Shown here in pieces: positions 10,901 to 21,664 of a DNA stretch of 64,000 nucleotides. Each line of letters opens with the position of its first letter. Position 1 is the stretch's first letter. A model generated the notes under the pieces. It saw nothing but the letters and a program-made list of their open reading frames with translations. It had not been told where the DNA came from and searched no databases. Source of the DNA: Owenia fusiformis (taxonomy: Eukaryota > Annelida > Polychaeta > Sabellida > Oweniidae); NCBI GenBank assembly GCA_903813345.2, contig CAIIXF020000009.1, positions 6,816,030 to 6,880,029 on the forward strand, read 5' to 3'. The position numbers and the translations under genes are program-made.

Positions 10901-13900
10901 TGGTCATCTTATTGTCTTTGTCATTTCAGAATTCAAAAATGCAGCTGATAAAGTGTTGAAAATGTTCTCACGACATCAAGATCATCATGGTGCATGTCAC
11001 GCCATACTCAGAATACAAAATGTATATAAGTTAAATACAACTGACATCGCCAATGGTATCATCATGAACAATAAAGCAACGGAGCCTCTCTCTGCGGTCG
11101 AGTGTCTAGATATAGCAAAAACCTCGACCAAAACAGCATATTATAGACAAGGACTTGATTGGATAAACATTGCCGTTCAGAAAAATCTGTCACTTGCAGA
11201 TACATTGGAAGCTAAAATAACTACAGCTGATATTTTCCGAATGGTATTTATGCCCCTGCTGTTTATTTATTTATTTTTCTGATGCTGCATATGTTTTATG
11301 AATCAGATAATCAATGAGATTGAGCAGAACGCATTTGACTAACTTACTATAGTTTTAAGCAAAACATTAACTTGTGCACGTCGGTGGCGGTGCGCCTTTT
11401 TTAGCGCAACGCCAAATTTAGAGAATATCAGTAAAGTGTGCGTATTCGTTTAGCGATTTATTTGATACCTTTCTGATAGTAAAATAAATCTGGTAGGTTT
11501 GTTGAATTTTTCTAGCAAAATTTGGCTGCATCCACCCCCCCCCCCCCCCTTCCGTTCGTTTAATTCGATCACCGGGCATGATATCATAGACGGGAACTCT
11601 AAGATAGCTTAGCTCAATACTGTAGGTACCAACACAAAATAATAATTTGTTTTATTTTAAAGAAGAACTGTAACAAAAGAAGAGAATGTGTACATTTGTT
11701 TATTGTTTTTAAATGATGGAAAGTATTTCTCTCTTATTTATCATCCAAACTTAAATTTTCAATTTGTTCTTTATGAGTTAGATTAGGATGTATGGTGTTC
11801 AGTGGTGCCAAGTGTATTGCCTATGAATTAAAAGATGCTTGTCACGACAACAAAAAATCATTTGAAATAAGTTCACATTTTTAAAAATGTACTCCTAAAA
11901 CATTTTTTGAAATAAAAAGCAACACATTTACATATAACATTTCGATAACATTGTTTAAAAATACAACATAAGCTGAAGAGGTTTGAAATCTACATGAGCT
12001 GAGGTTTATGTTAATTGCCCTTTGATTATTTGAGCGTATTTAGACAAGCATGATTGAATTGTCCAAAGGCCTACTTTCATTTTACATTTTATCATTTATA
12101 AAGGACTATTCTCGGTTTGGAGAACGAAGTTCATCACTCTAATTGAGCGTTACCTCTGCTTCGGACAAATTTGATTTTTTTTACATAATATAGATTTGAA
12201 TGTTTTCTTTTGAACAGTCATAACTTAAATGGGCAACAAGGACTGTAGAGAGAAAATTCGAAAAATGTTACTTTTTGAGCTATCAGGTCAATAGTTGGCT
12301 TAACATCTTCTTTTGATATACCTTTTTTCTTCAAACGTATGGATAAACTCTCAAGTTCAGCATTAAGAAGTGTAAATTCATTTCAAGGCTTTTTGAAAAT
12401 ATGTTAGACTTGAGATGAAATATCCAAACTTAAATTTATTTTGCCACTGGTCGATGATCGTTGAATGGACCCCCTGCATTAATTGTTGCACCTTTAATTT
12501 GGGTGATTTTTTAGCGCAATACACTGATGAACTTATTTTTCGAAACGAGACGTGTATTCTATTGAATTGGTCTACTGCACCGTTACCCCTGCTTCGGACT
12601 ATTTTGATATTTTTACATCTTTTAGATTTTAATGTAGTCTTTTGAATATCAATAATTTAATTTGGGTGATATTTCTTTATTTTTCATAAAAAATTATTAC
12701 ACCAGGACTTATCCCTTTTGAAAAATTAAAGTTTAATTATCCAGGGGTTTCTGCTGTGGATTCTCATTAAGATTATTACATGTTGTTTTGCAGGACGGTA
12801 ACTTTACAGAGGCAATGGCAATAATTCGCGATATACAAGCCGACATCCAATTCAAAGGTTCAGTATTTATTATGCACTATAATATTCCATCCATGACAAT
12901 AATGAATTATATTTACGTTCAAAACAATAACTACAATGCCATATGAACGATGTATTGGTATATGTTGTGTCCAATTTTAAATTTATGTTTTAGTATGTTT
13001 TACATACAGTATATTCCTCATACATACACATGAGATGCAATACTAGGCAGAAATATATACTGTCACATGTGAACTTGATTGACGAACAATAATACACTAT
13101 TGAATTTCACTGAAGTATATGGCGGGCATTAGATGCCTAGTGACACTGGCGGATTAGGGGGGGGGGGGGGGGGCCCAGGGGCCCGCCCCCCCCCCCTTGG
13201 GTGGGCCCAGAAAAAAAAAATTGGGCCCAAAAAAATTTTTGGGCCAAACAAGGCCTTCAGGCCCCAAAAAGTGGGCCTTTTTGGTCATTACTGGGCCTTT
13301 TAAGGCCTTATTTGTTAATTTCAGGCCAAATTTTGAAGAAAATGGGCCTCAAAATTTCAAAATTTGGGCCCACTTTTGGATTTTAGGGGCCCAAAATTTT
13401 TTCCCGCGCAAGCGCGGACGTTTTTTCTCTGACCTGAAATTTGGGCCCCCCCCCCCCCCCCCTTGTTGGTTCCTGGATCCGCCCCTGCCTAGTGATAAAC
13501 TCACATACGATCGTACATGTGATCTCAGGATTAAATCAACGTGTGTCTGAATTTGCATTCTCTTTTATATTTCATGTAAATGTCATCTATAAAACTGTCT
13601 GATCTTGCATTTGTCTTGACATCCAAGGCATATCCGTAGATTGCGCTTTACCAGCGATGTTATGTATACGTGTAAGAATTTGACATCGTAAATATTGCAA
13701 TTATTTCTCTTTAGATGGACTTAATGGTGGTACCTGATTTGAAATTTCATCGCCATCGCCACATGGCATTTCCCCATTTTCCAAAGCTTACTGCATGAGG
13801 GTTTATGCCAAAGTTTTTCATATGAATAACATTTTCCAGGGAATGGATTTATGTACAATCTATAAATGTTTAATAATTCTTAAAGGATGTCTTGTAAATG

Positions 13901-16900
13901 TGTGGTCAACTGCTCCATTAAATGATAAATTTTTATCCAAGCAATGAGCACACGAGAAAATTTGATTTAAACCAAAGTCATAATTTCGGAAAGCATACTA
14001 GTAATCTGAATCCATTCGTTCCGACCGTAAATCCAATCGCCGCATATTTAAATCACAGCGATACTTATATTCTTCAGTGTACGAAATGTTGTATCTTATA
14101 ATTTAATTCTAGTACGGGAAACTACCCTACATTGTCAGACTATATATATTAAACATATACTCTGTACTCTCTTCCCTCGGTTTGCTATAGTTTTGCAATG
14201 ACCCCATTGGAGACAATGCACTTAGTGTGTGCTATAAGTCCAGGAAATCCCAAAATCTATGATGGGGGGGGAAATACCAAAGTATGACCCATATGCATTG
14301 TAGATTGGTTCATTGGCTATTCATTTTTTTTACTTGTCTCCGGCACGAAGGTCTTGCCGCAAGGCACAACAGTAAAAAAAATAAATAAAAGATAAATAGA
14401 TGTTGGAGAAAATTATACGTGATTTTGAAAATGTGAAAATGAGATATTTCGGGAGTACTATTCTCCTCTTAACCAAAAGCAAGACTCGCTAATTCCTCGC
14501 CTAATTTTCTATTATTTCAGATAATTTGACAGAGTATCACAAAAGTAGAATTAAACTAGCAGAAGAAGGTACAAAGGGACCAGGATCTTTTGATTATGAT
14601 TGGCTAGACGCTTATGGTGCACTATGCAGAGGCGAAATATTGAAGGTAAATTAATATAGATATCACAAACAATAAAATATAAACAATAAATGTGATAAAC
14701 TGGGGGTAAAGCGTAACTTGGTGTGTTTGATTGTGGTCACCAAGTGTGTAATAAATAAATATATTGAACTGGTTATTCCAAACTAGCGAGACATAGTATC
14801 ACTTTCTGACCAATCGGAAAACAGTTTTCAGTAGATGAATGTCAGTGTTGCATGTCGCTGATCACAGGGGATAACAAGTGTTATCACGCGTATCAAAAAT
14901 TGATAAACGAAATGGATACTCGTTCTCGTGGTTATGTTAGTACTAGAACCTTTGCAAAAAGTTTGAAATTTATTTGTTTTAATTCAAAATTGGGACATAA
15001 ATGTGTAAACATTCGTGAATGGAAAAACACGGTTGAGAACAGTCAGAGTACAGATGGAACGCCGAAAATCACAACCAGTTGCAACCAATAATCTAACGCT
15101 CAGTTGTCATAAATTGATCTATTATGGCTTGCAAATTGTAAAGGTCTTCTTACACCTACCGGAATACTCGTCGGGGAGCGTTCACTTACGATAGATGGAG
15201 TCTTGCACTCTACCTTTAACCCGACTTAGACGTACACTCCCCTCCAAAAGTTTTGCAGCCTTAGCTCCCTCATTGAACTACGTGTTAACGCCTAGTTGTG
15301 TCCAAATTTTCCCAATTTTTTTTCCATCACAATAGGTCGAAAATTGATGATAAATTTGATTTATCGAAAATCGTCATTCCCATGTAAAAACCAAAGGGAA
15401 ATGATGGGTTCGGGGCAAATCTGATATCAGGATTCCATCCAGTAAAATATTCACCAAAAAATATTTGTATGTAGAAATTGAATTGTGTATCTTTTTGTAC
15501 GCTAAGTGTTCAGTTTACTTTATGAATACTAAAGTTACAGAGCTTCAAAGTAGTTTTTCGCCTCCTGTGTTATTTCAATGGGAGGATTTAAAAAAATAAT
15601 TTGACTTTGAAGACCTAAAACGTTTTTAAACCTGAAGAAATGTATTAATTTTTTATTAAAAAAAGTTGACTATCTCACTTTTATTTTTTGCAAGAACTCG
15701 GATGGATGAATATTCTGTCGTATGACTTGCGGCAAACATACCATGTCCCATTGGTTTACATGGGAATGCCGATTTTCAAAAGTTTATCATATTTATTATC
15801 AATTTTCGACCTATTGTAGTTGTGGAAAAAATTGGAAAATTGAAGGCATTGGAAATAAAGTCAAATAATATTTCCATCAATATTATAAGTATTTTCCTAG
15901 CAAGTTATGTAAATAAAAATTCAAACATAAAGATGTTTTAACACGTAGTTCAAGAGGGAGCTAAGGTTGCCAAACTTTTTGAAGGGACTGTACATCTGAT
16001 TTATGTTACACACAACAATCCCAAAATGTAGCAAGAAGTCTATTAGTTCAATAATCATCATGTGAATCGAAAGGATAAAACAACGCGATTCTGTTCATCC
16101 TTCTACTAATCTATGGTGTGTGACAATGAATATATTTAAACTAGAAATGACACTTTTACAGACTCCGAAAGAAGTTTCGCAACTAAAGTGCCGCTATAAA
16201 GTAGGTTTCAATCCATATGCTCCAACCAAGGAGGAAGTGCTTAGTATCTCACCTTGGATATCTATGTTTTATGATGTCATAACTGAAAAAGAGAGTGAAT
16301 TTATTAAAGATAAAGCATTGCCAGAGGTAAAACATTCGATATTTTTGCGATTTGTAGATAAGGGTAATTTTATAACTTAAATCTTGGACTTTAAAGTCCA
16401 TGCTGAATTGAACTTAAAATATTGCCGCCAGCTCGTGCAAATGGAATTGAAATAAAAACTAATTATAATTATATTGCTGTAAGTTATTGATTTAACTGAA
16501 ACTATCACTCTTAAATGTATATTTATAATAAGTATATTTATTTATTTAGTTAACAAGGGCGTTTGTTGGAGACCCCGAAGGTTCAGTTGCACATGACAAT
16601 AGAATTGGTCAATTGTAAGTATGCTTCAAGAATATGCAATAGACTAGATGCGAGTAGAAAAAATCTTGATTTACGCCATTAAATATTCAAAATTCAGTCA
16701 AAGCGATGTTATATTTGAAATCTACATGTAAAAGTACATCTAGAAATATGGTTTTGAAAATTGTTTATCAAGTTTGAAAATTTAATTATTTTTGAAAGTG
16801 ACTTCTGGTTCGGGTTGATTCTCCAGAGAGCCCATGTTACAAAATCACAAAAAGTGAAATATCTTTTCTTGTATTGGTCAGATAATATTTTCATTTACTG

Positions 16901-19900
16901 GACACATTTTGATTTGCATAACTATTAAATACATAAGGGTTATTTGAAAATTGAACCACTTAAACAGATGTAATTTAAGTTAAAGGGAACTTTCTACTAT
17001 ACCTCAATTACAATTGGTCGAAAATTAATGATAAATTTGATGAATTTTTGAAAATCGACTTTCCCATGTTAACCAATGGGAAATGGTAGGTTTGCCACAA
17101 GTCATATGACAGAATATCCATCTATCCGAGTCCTTGCAAAAAATACGAGTTAGGCAGGCAAATGAATTTGCTTACTTTATTTAACAAAAAATTGATATGT
17201 TTCTACAGGTTCAACAAAGTTATAGGGCTTTAAAGTCAAAATTGTTTTTCAAAAAACCTCTCCCATTGAAATAACACAGGAGGCGAAAAATTATTTTCAA
17301 AAATGACTTTGAAGCGCTGTAACTTTAATATTCATCAAATAAACTAAACACTTAGTGTTCAGAAAAGTTAGACAATTCAATTTTCTATATAAAAATATTT
17401 TTTGCTCAATATTTTACTGAAAAGATATCCTGATTTCTGATTTGCCCCGAACCCTCCATTTCCCATTGGATTACATGGGAATGACGATTTTCAAAAATTC
17501 ATCAAATTTATCATAAATTTTCGACCTATTGTAATTGAGGAAAAAAATTGAGAAAATTTGGAGGTATTGGAAATAAAGTCAAGTTACGTTTCCATTAATA
17601 TTATAAGTTATTTCATCGCCGGTTAAGTAAATAAAAATCCAAACGTAAAGAGGCTTTAACAGGCAGTTCAATGGGGGAAAAAGGTTGCCAAACTTATGGA
17701 GGGGAGTGTAAGTTGTTTAACACCGATGACGGTTGTGTTACGTCCATATTTTAAAGGCCTCGTCTAGTTTGAAACTTTTCATGTCTTGAAAAACCGTTTC
17801 AGACATTTTTTGAAAAATAGAAAAAATTGTTCATCTTGTGATTTTCAAATATTTGAATTTCCCGGCATTTTAGAAACAAAATTTAAAATATTTAGATCAT
17901 TAATCACTGTAAAATACTTTGTTTTCTTCATTGAGTATATCAGACATCATTAAAAAACTATTCAATGATTTTATGCATATATACAAACTTTTAAAGCATT
18001 TTTGAAAAGATACTCGGGTGACAAAACAATAGTGGTGACCTTTTATCGACATTGATTTTACCAAACTATTCTTAAGTCTATGGTTGTTGCCAAAAAGTTG
18101 TGCGGTTACAAAACGTGTTAATGCATGTAAATACCAGTCCCGTTTTAAGGAAAATGGTGGAATTAATAAAGTGTTCTATAAATCTATTTTATGGTGTTTG
18201 GTCTGGGGATCTCAGAATCCGAAACTTGTGTGTCAAAAATAAGATTAAAATGGTACACGGTGAATATGTTTAGGGCGTGGCTATATGACCAACGTCACAT
18301 ACGGATTCATCGACTCAGCCACAGAGTTGCTGAAATAACAGGTTTACACACAAAGTATAAGACAAGTCTATCGAACTCAGAACCATTCCAGGTAAGTAAT
18401 GGTTAGGGTTAAATATTATTGTGGCAAATAATGTACTGTCAATTAAATCAATCAATCAACGAATTACTCAATATTTTGAAAATTTATGATAACGTTTTAC
18501 TTTCTTATTTATTTATTGGATATACTTATAATGATAAATAATTAATAAAACGTACTATAATAGCATAAAACTATGATATGGTATCCACATTTTTATTACT
18601 TTACGTATATACATAATTAACGTATACATAAAAATGTTGGTCGAGACTTGACATAATGTATGCAGTGTCATTCAAAATTGAAACTTCTGATTGGGTTCGA
18701 CGCCGAGATGCCCGGATATGACCGAGCAAAAGCCGGAATTCACGTGATTTTTCAAGGGGCGGAGTTTAAGCGAGATTCATCGAGACTTCTTCGTGCCAAT
18801 CGTGTCAATCCCTGCATTGCTTATATTAAGTATAAATATAATTTCTAAAGAGGATTGCTGTGTTAATTCTCTTGTGTAGGTTGTGAATTATGGAATGGGA
18901 GGACAGTATGAACCACATTATGATTTTTACGAGGTACGTACATTCTATCTTGTGATCAAAATGTGAAAATACATAAAATTCCGCCAATGTAATCAGGTGT
19001 AAAAGGGTAGGAGGTCCTATCAATTTATGGTCCTACTCTCCATTGATTTATATGGTGACATGAATACTATACAACTCTTTCCCTCATTATCTTATACGCA
19101 ATCAGGGCCAAAAAGGGGAAAAGAAAGGGGACCATAATCCCTGGGGGACCATCATTTCTTTCACAAGGTACTAGTACCGGTCTACTATAGTATTATAATT
19201 TCTATTTAATTTGATGGCTGACCTTGACCTGACATTATTCTCAAAATGAACCATTGTTTATTAGGATGTGGCAGTACTCGACCAAGTACCAGACTTCTTA
19301 AAGAATACAGGTGACAGAGTTTCTACATTTTTATTTTATGTAAGTATAAAATGTTATATAATTTGTGTTTTCCATTGTGTATGTGTTTCTCATAGCCACA
19401 TGGAACTCGGTGATTTATAAATGTGATAGATGTATTTAATGGTTCTTCATCTGCTAAGTAGACCGTAACAATAAAATGTATTCATTTCACTCGAATGTTT
19501 TCTAGTTGAATGACGTTGAAGCTGGGGGTGCAACAGTCTTTCCATACGCCAAGGTTCATGTCCCTGCAGTTAAGGTAAAACAACTCAAACGGGTCAAATA
19601 AACTACGTTGTATCATGTTCCTTCTAAATCAGCTAAAAACATGACCTTTCTACGAGAGCTGTAAAATGGGTTAACAACAAATGTTAAGTGACGTCATGTG
19701 AAAGATGCTACTAAAATTGTTATGGTAATTGAAAAGTATTTGGTATGGTTATAACAGACAAACATGACAATGAAACATGAATCTGACCTACTTTTGTCAC
19801 CTTTTTAGGTGTATCTTTTATATAAACAGATCATTTTTTATTCAAAGGGAGCGGCAGCGTTTTGGTTCAACGTCAAACGTTCTGGTGAAAATGACGCAAG

Positions 19901-21221
19901 AACTCTTCACGCAGGCTGCCCCGTTGTTCTCGGACAAAAATGGAGTTTGTATTTTTAGTTATATAATCATTTTACAGGGTGCCCAAAAACAATACCGAAG
20001 AAAAGTTGATTAACTCGGTCAATCTTGCATATCCTGGACATTGCAAGTTCAATAAAAATGTTGTTGTGGAACTTTGATGATAACCTGCATCAAAAGCTTC
20101 AGTACCTTACAAAACGTGCTCTAAATGGCGCCTCTCTATGTACAATTGAATCCTGCGAACGAAGGTTGGTGAGCCTACTACACACATCAGTGGAAGACAT
20201 GGATTCGGGTAGTTGTTGCTCTCTTTTAGATCAATAATCGTTTGAGGCAAGTCAGTTAGCACGTTGTCTTTGAGAAAACCCAGCAGATAAAAATCTGGGG
20301 GATTGAGAACTGAATTGAGATCTGGCGAAAAAGCCGTCCGTGTTTTGCGTTCTGCGACTGTGATGAGCTGACCTGACCAAAGTGTTACCAATGCCACTCC
20401 AGCGTATCATTTGTGGTGTGGGGTGGTACATTGTCTACGTCGATCTTTAGATACCCTTTCCAGTGCCTAGTGATTTTAAATACTTAGTGAAAACTTGAAT
20501 ATAACGGTCCTTGTTGATCGCATATGCACGGTGATCGCACATCCCCAGTTATCTTCGAATCAATAGGGACCGATCATTCCATTAGCATTTGAAGCATGTT
20601 TTGTAAGGTACTGTAATTTTTGACACAATAGACAGATAATCAACAAACGTTCACAACAAAATTCACATTGAATGTACTAGATGATTCTGAAATGTCAAGG
20701 CAGAACATGCAAGACTGACCGAGATAATCAATTTCTGTTCGGTCCTGTTTTTTGACACCCTGTATAAGTATATGATTTAATATGCTATAATCGATTCATT
20801 TAGTTGATTCATCACGATAACACTTACCTCATTATGTATCTTCTTTGAGGTAGGTGTTATGTAATCATGATGTTTTGGTTATGTAGAAGTAAAATAAGTT
20901 GACAAATTTACTGACTTCTTTCAACAAACTTTTTTTACGGGTCTTACCAATTTTCAAGTCAACTCAAATCATTCGTGCTTGAAAAATATACCAGATAAAT
21001 AATCTAAAGAATTCAGCAAACCTCCATAGATATACATGTACAATGATATTATTGTTACGGAGCAGTATATCCAAGTTACGTTTAACGCCAGTCAGTGTCG
21101 TATGCTCGTTTTATATATTTGTTGTATTACAGTTGCAAACAAATGGATTCGTGAACGAGGGCAGTGTGATGTTAGACCATGCGGTTTGACGCCTGATGCA
21201 GAGGAGGACTTCGATCTGTAA
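4971..21221 (+). CDS. P4HA: prolyl 4-hydroxylase subunit alpha, 13 coding exons, complete
   Basis: Collagen prolyl 4-hydroxylase alpha subunit, the ER enzyme (with PDI as beta subunit) that hydroxylates X-Pro-Gly prolines using Fe2+, 2-oxoglutarate, O2 and ascorbate. Exons: 4971-5167, 5451-5602, 10930-11243, 12794-12857, 14521-14645, 16162-16326, 16550-16614, 18244-18391, 18880-18933, 19265-19339, 19506-19574, 19848-19944, 21133-21221. All introns are GT-AG and all phases agree, giving 537 residues (human P4HA1 has about 534). The ATG follows an in-frame TAA, and a hydrophobic stretch at residues 6-19 can serve as signal peptide. Residues 28-110 match the N-terminal dimerisation region; exons 3-4 cover the peptide-binding TPR region. 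Catalytic ligands are present: H423 and D425 (EPHYDF), distal H497 (LHAGCPV), 2-oxoglutarate lysine K507 (GQKW). Weak points are the exon 8 acceptor, which lacks a pyrimidine tract but is the only one that keeps frame, and the GTTTGT donor of exon 12. Confidence 0.93.
5702..10322. mobile_element. 4.6 kb palindromic (foldback) element in P4HA intron 2
   Basis: The left arm (5702 to about 7088) and right arm (about 8768-10322) are reverse complements over roughly 1.4-1.5 kb with indels. Outer ends read ATGTATCAGATGCTGGCACA and its complement. A spacer of about 1.7 kb (7089-8767) contains another inverted-repeat element. Both flanks carry GACTAA close to the ends, a possible eroded target duplication. 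The longest frame in the arms (9509-9868) has no counterpart in the left arm and no recognised domain, so I infer a non-autonomous foldback transposon. It fills most of the 5.3 kb intron. Confidence 0.75.
7607..8535. mobile_element. inverted-repeat element nested in the spacer of the intron 2 palindrome
   Basis: The ends TATAGGATATCCTATG (left) and CCATAGGATATTCCTATA (right) are inverted. Both subterminal regions carry copies of ATATCCACTCATGGATA and an inverted CACTCGCT/AGCGAG block. The left subterminal part (7613-7752) is itself a hairpin. No transposase remnant is visible. The centre (8230-8400) is a low-complexity T-rich/A-rich tract. Confidence 0.5.
12225..12505 (-). repeat. interspersed repeat shared with 31565-31940 (inverse orientation)
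   Basis: The reverse complement of this intron 3 segment matches 31565-31940 over most of its length. Shared features are a GCAACAAGG end, GATGTTAAGCCAA, TTTATCCATAC, AAGTTTGGATATTTCATC and a GGTGCAACAATTA end. One copy lies in a P4HA intron and the other inside the Harbinger-like element of the sulfotransferase region, so it is a dispersed family. The class is unknown. The rest of intron 3 (11244-12793) has only a poly-C run near 11535. Confidence 0.55.
13144..13487. mobile_element. hAT-type MITE with exact 8 bp target duplication (GGCGGATC family, copy 2)
   Basis: The insertion in P4HA intron 4 is bounded by CCTAGTGA at 13136-13143 and 13488-13495. Termini are CACTGGCGGATTAGGG and, on the complement, CAGGGGCGGATCCAGG. 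Eight-bp duplications and CAGGGGCGGATC-type ends are characteristic of hAT transposons. The interior is built of GGGCCC/GGCCTT blocks and has poly-G and poly-C runs just inside the ends. Open frames across it are compositional. It is the best-preserved copy of the family in the window. Confidence 0.85.
15235..15990. mobile_element. Tc1/mariner-type MITE in P4HA intron 5
   Basis: TA dinucleotides flank both ends. The left end CACTCCCCTCCAAAAGTTTT and right end (complement) CAGTCCCTTCAAAAAGTTTG are inverted repeats that continue for over 150 bp with gaps, including the block TCGAAAATTGATGATAAA. There is no transposase. A second, left-truncated copy lies in intron 7 (17005-17708). The rest of intron 5 (14646-15234) has only a 79-codon frame at 14852-15091 without domain or splice support. 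Confidence 0.75.
17005..17708. mobile_element. second copy of the intron 5 Tc1/mariner-type MITE, left end eroded
   Basis: This matches 15235-15990 in the same order: the AATTGGTCGAAAATTAATGA block, the CCCATG..ACCAATGGGAAATG block, and the internal inverted counterparts. It ends with GGTTGCCAAACTTATGGAGG, GGAGTG and TA at 17709-17710. The left terminal repeat is missing. It sits in P4HA intron 7. Two members of one family in one gene suggest local activity or a common family. Confidence 0.65.
18985..19165. repeat. short interspersed repeat in P4HA intron 9, shared with 35435-35605
   Basis: The segment from GTGTAAAAGGGTAGGAGGTC to the ACCATCATTTCTTTC block matches the reverse complement of 35435-35605 with few differences. 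Both copies contain TCCATTGATTTATATGGTGAC and AAAGGGGACCATAATCCC. The internal GGACCATAAT/ATTATGGTCC blocks make it partly palindromic. It has no coding content. MITE or SINE status is undetermined. Confidence 0.55.
19975..20762. mobile_element. decayed Tc1/mariner-type transposon in P4HA intron 12
   Basis: It is flanked by TA (19973-19974 and 20763-20764). Termini CAGGGTGCCCAAAAACA and, on the complement, CAGGGTGTCAAAAAACAGG are inverted. The interior carries a - strand transposase fragment (20107-20397). It lies between the exon encoding the distal iron ligand and the last exon. The intact splice sites around it suggest the insertion is tolerated. Confidence 0.75.
20107..20397 (-). pseudogene. 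mariner-type DDE transposase fragment
   Basis: The - strand frame contains SPDLNSVLNPPDFYLLGFLK, which resembles the SPDLNPxDFFLWGYLK motif around the last catalytic Asp of mariner-like transposases, with a short insertion or error. It is followed by a C-terminus like RRIQLYIERRHLEHVL. Upstream catalytic motifs are missing or out of frame. It is a relic inside the 788 bp element with TA-flanked inverted ends. Confidence 0.65.
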
Positions 21222-21284
21222 TAACCTAATTGAAACTATCCAGTGGCATTGTAAAGGGTACATGGAATTTCATTCAATATATTT

Positions 21285-21360
21285 AATAAAAACCATTATA
21301 TTTCTGAATATTTTTTGTTATTCTGATACCTGTCTTCAATCGATAGTTGTGATAAATAAA
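21285..21360 (+). other. two AATAAA polyadenylation signals of P4HA
   Basis: AATAAA occurs at 21285-21290 and 21355-21360, 64 and 134 nt after the P4HA stop codon. The next gene on the opposite strand ends at 21665, so the two genes converge with about 440 bp between stop codons. The ACCACCCTGTATA block near 21640 resembles one mariner terminus, but I found no partner. Confidence 0.5.
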
Positions 21361-21664
21361 AGTAAAATGAATAGTGCTTTATAGAGAGAGAGTGGTGCAA
21401 AAACATGGATCCCAAAAAGTCATGTATACAGACTCATCTGTCACTGATGGACAATCCTATACAGATTTTTCATCCTGAATCAAATAATTGTTACATAATG
21501 ATTATAAAAGGACCCAAGTTCTTCTCAGTATTTTCACATTATTACACACTGGGTTAAACCCTAAAGGTTCCTTCAATTTAACGCCCATGCGGTTATAAAT
21601 GAGGAAATGTGTTGTTTTGGACCACCCTGTATATTCCTTTTAATCTAAACCTGTCCACCTGGAT

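Noticed and set aside
13197-13558. Long frames in several reading frames across the GGGCCC-rich block
   Set aside because: They lie inside a MITE with an 8 bp target duplication and are caused by base composition.
14852-15091. 79-codon frame in P4HA intron 5 that could be an extra exon
   Set aside because: No acceptor and donor pair in frame, and exon 5 joins directly to exon 6 (CRGEILK to TPKEVSQLKCRY) as in other P4HA proteins.
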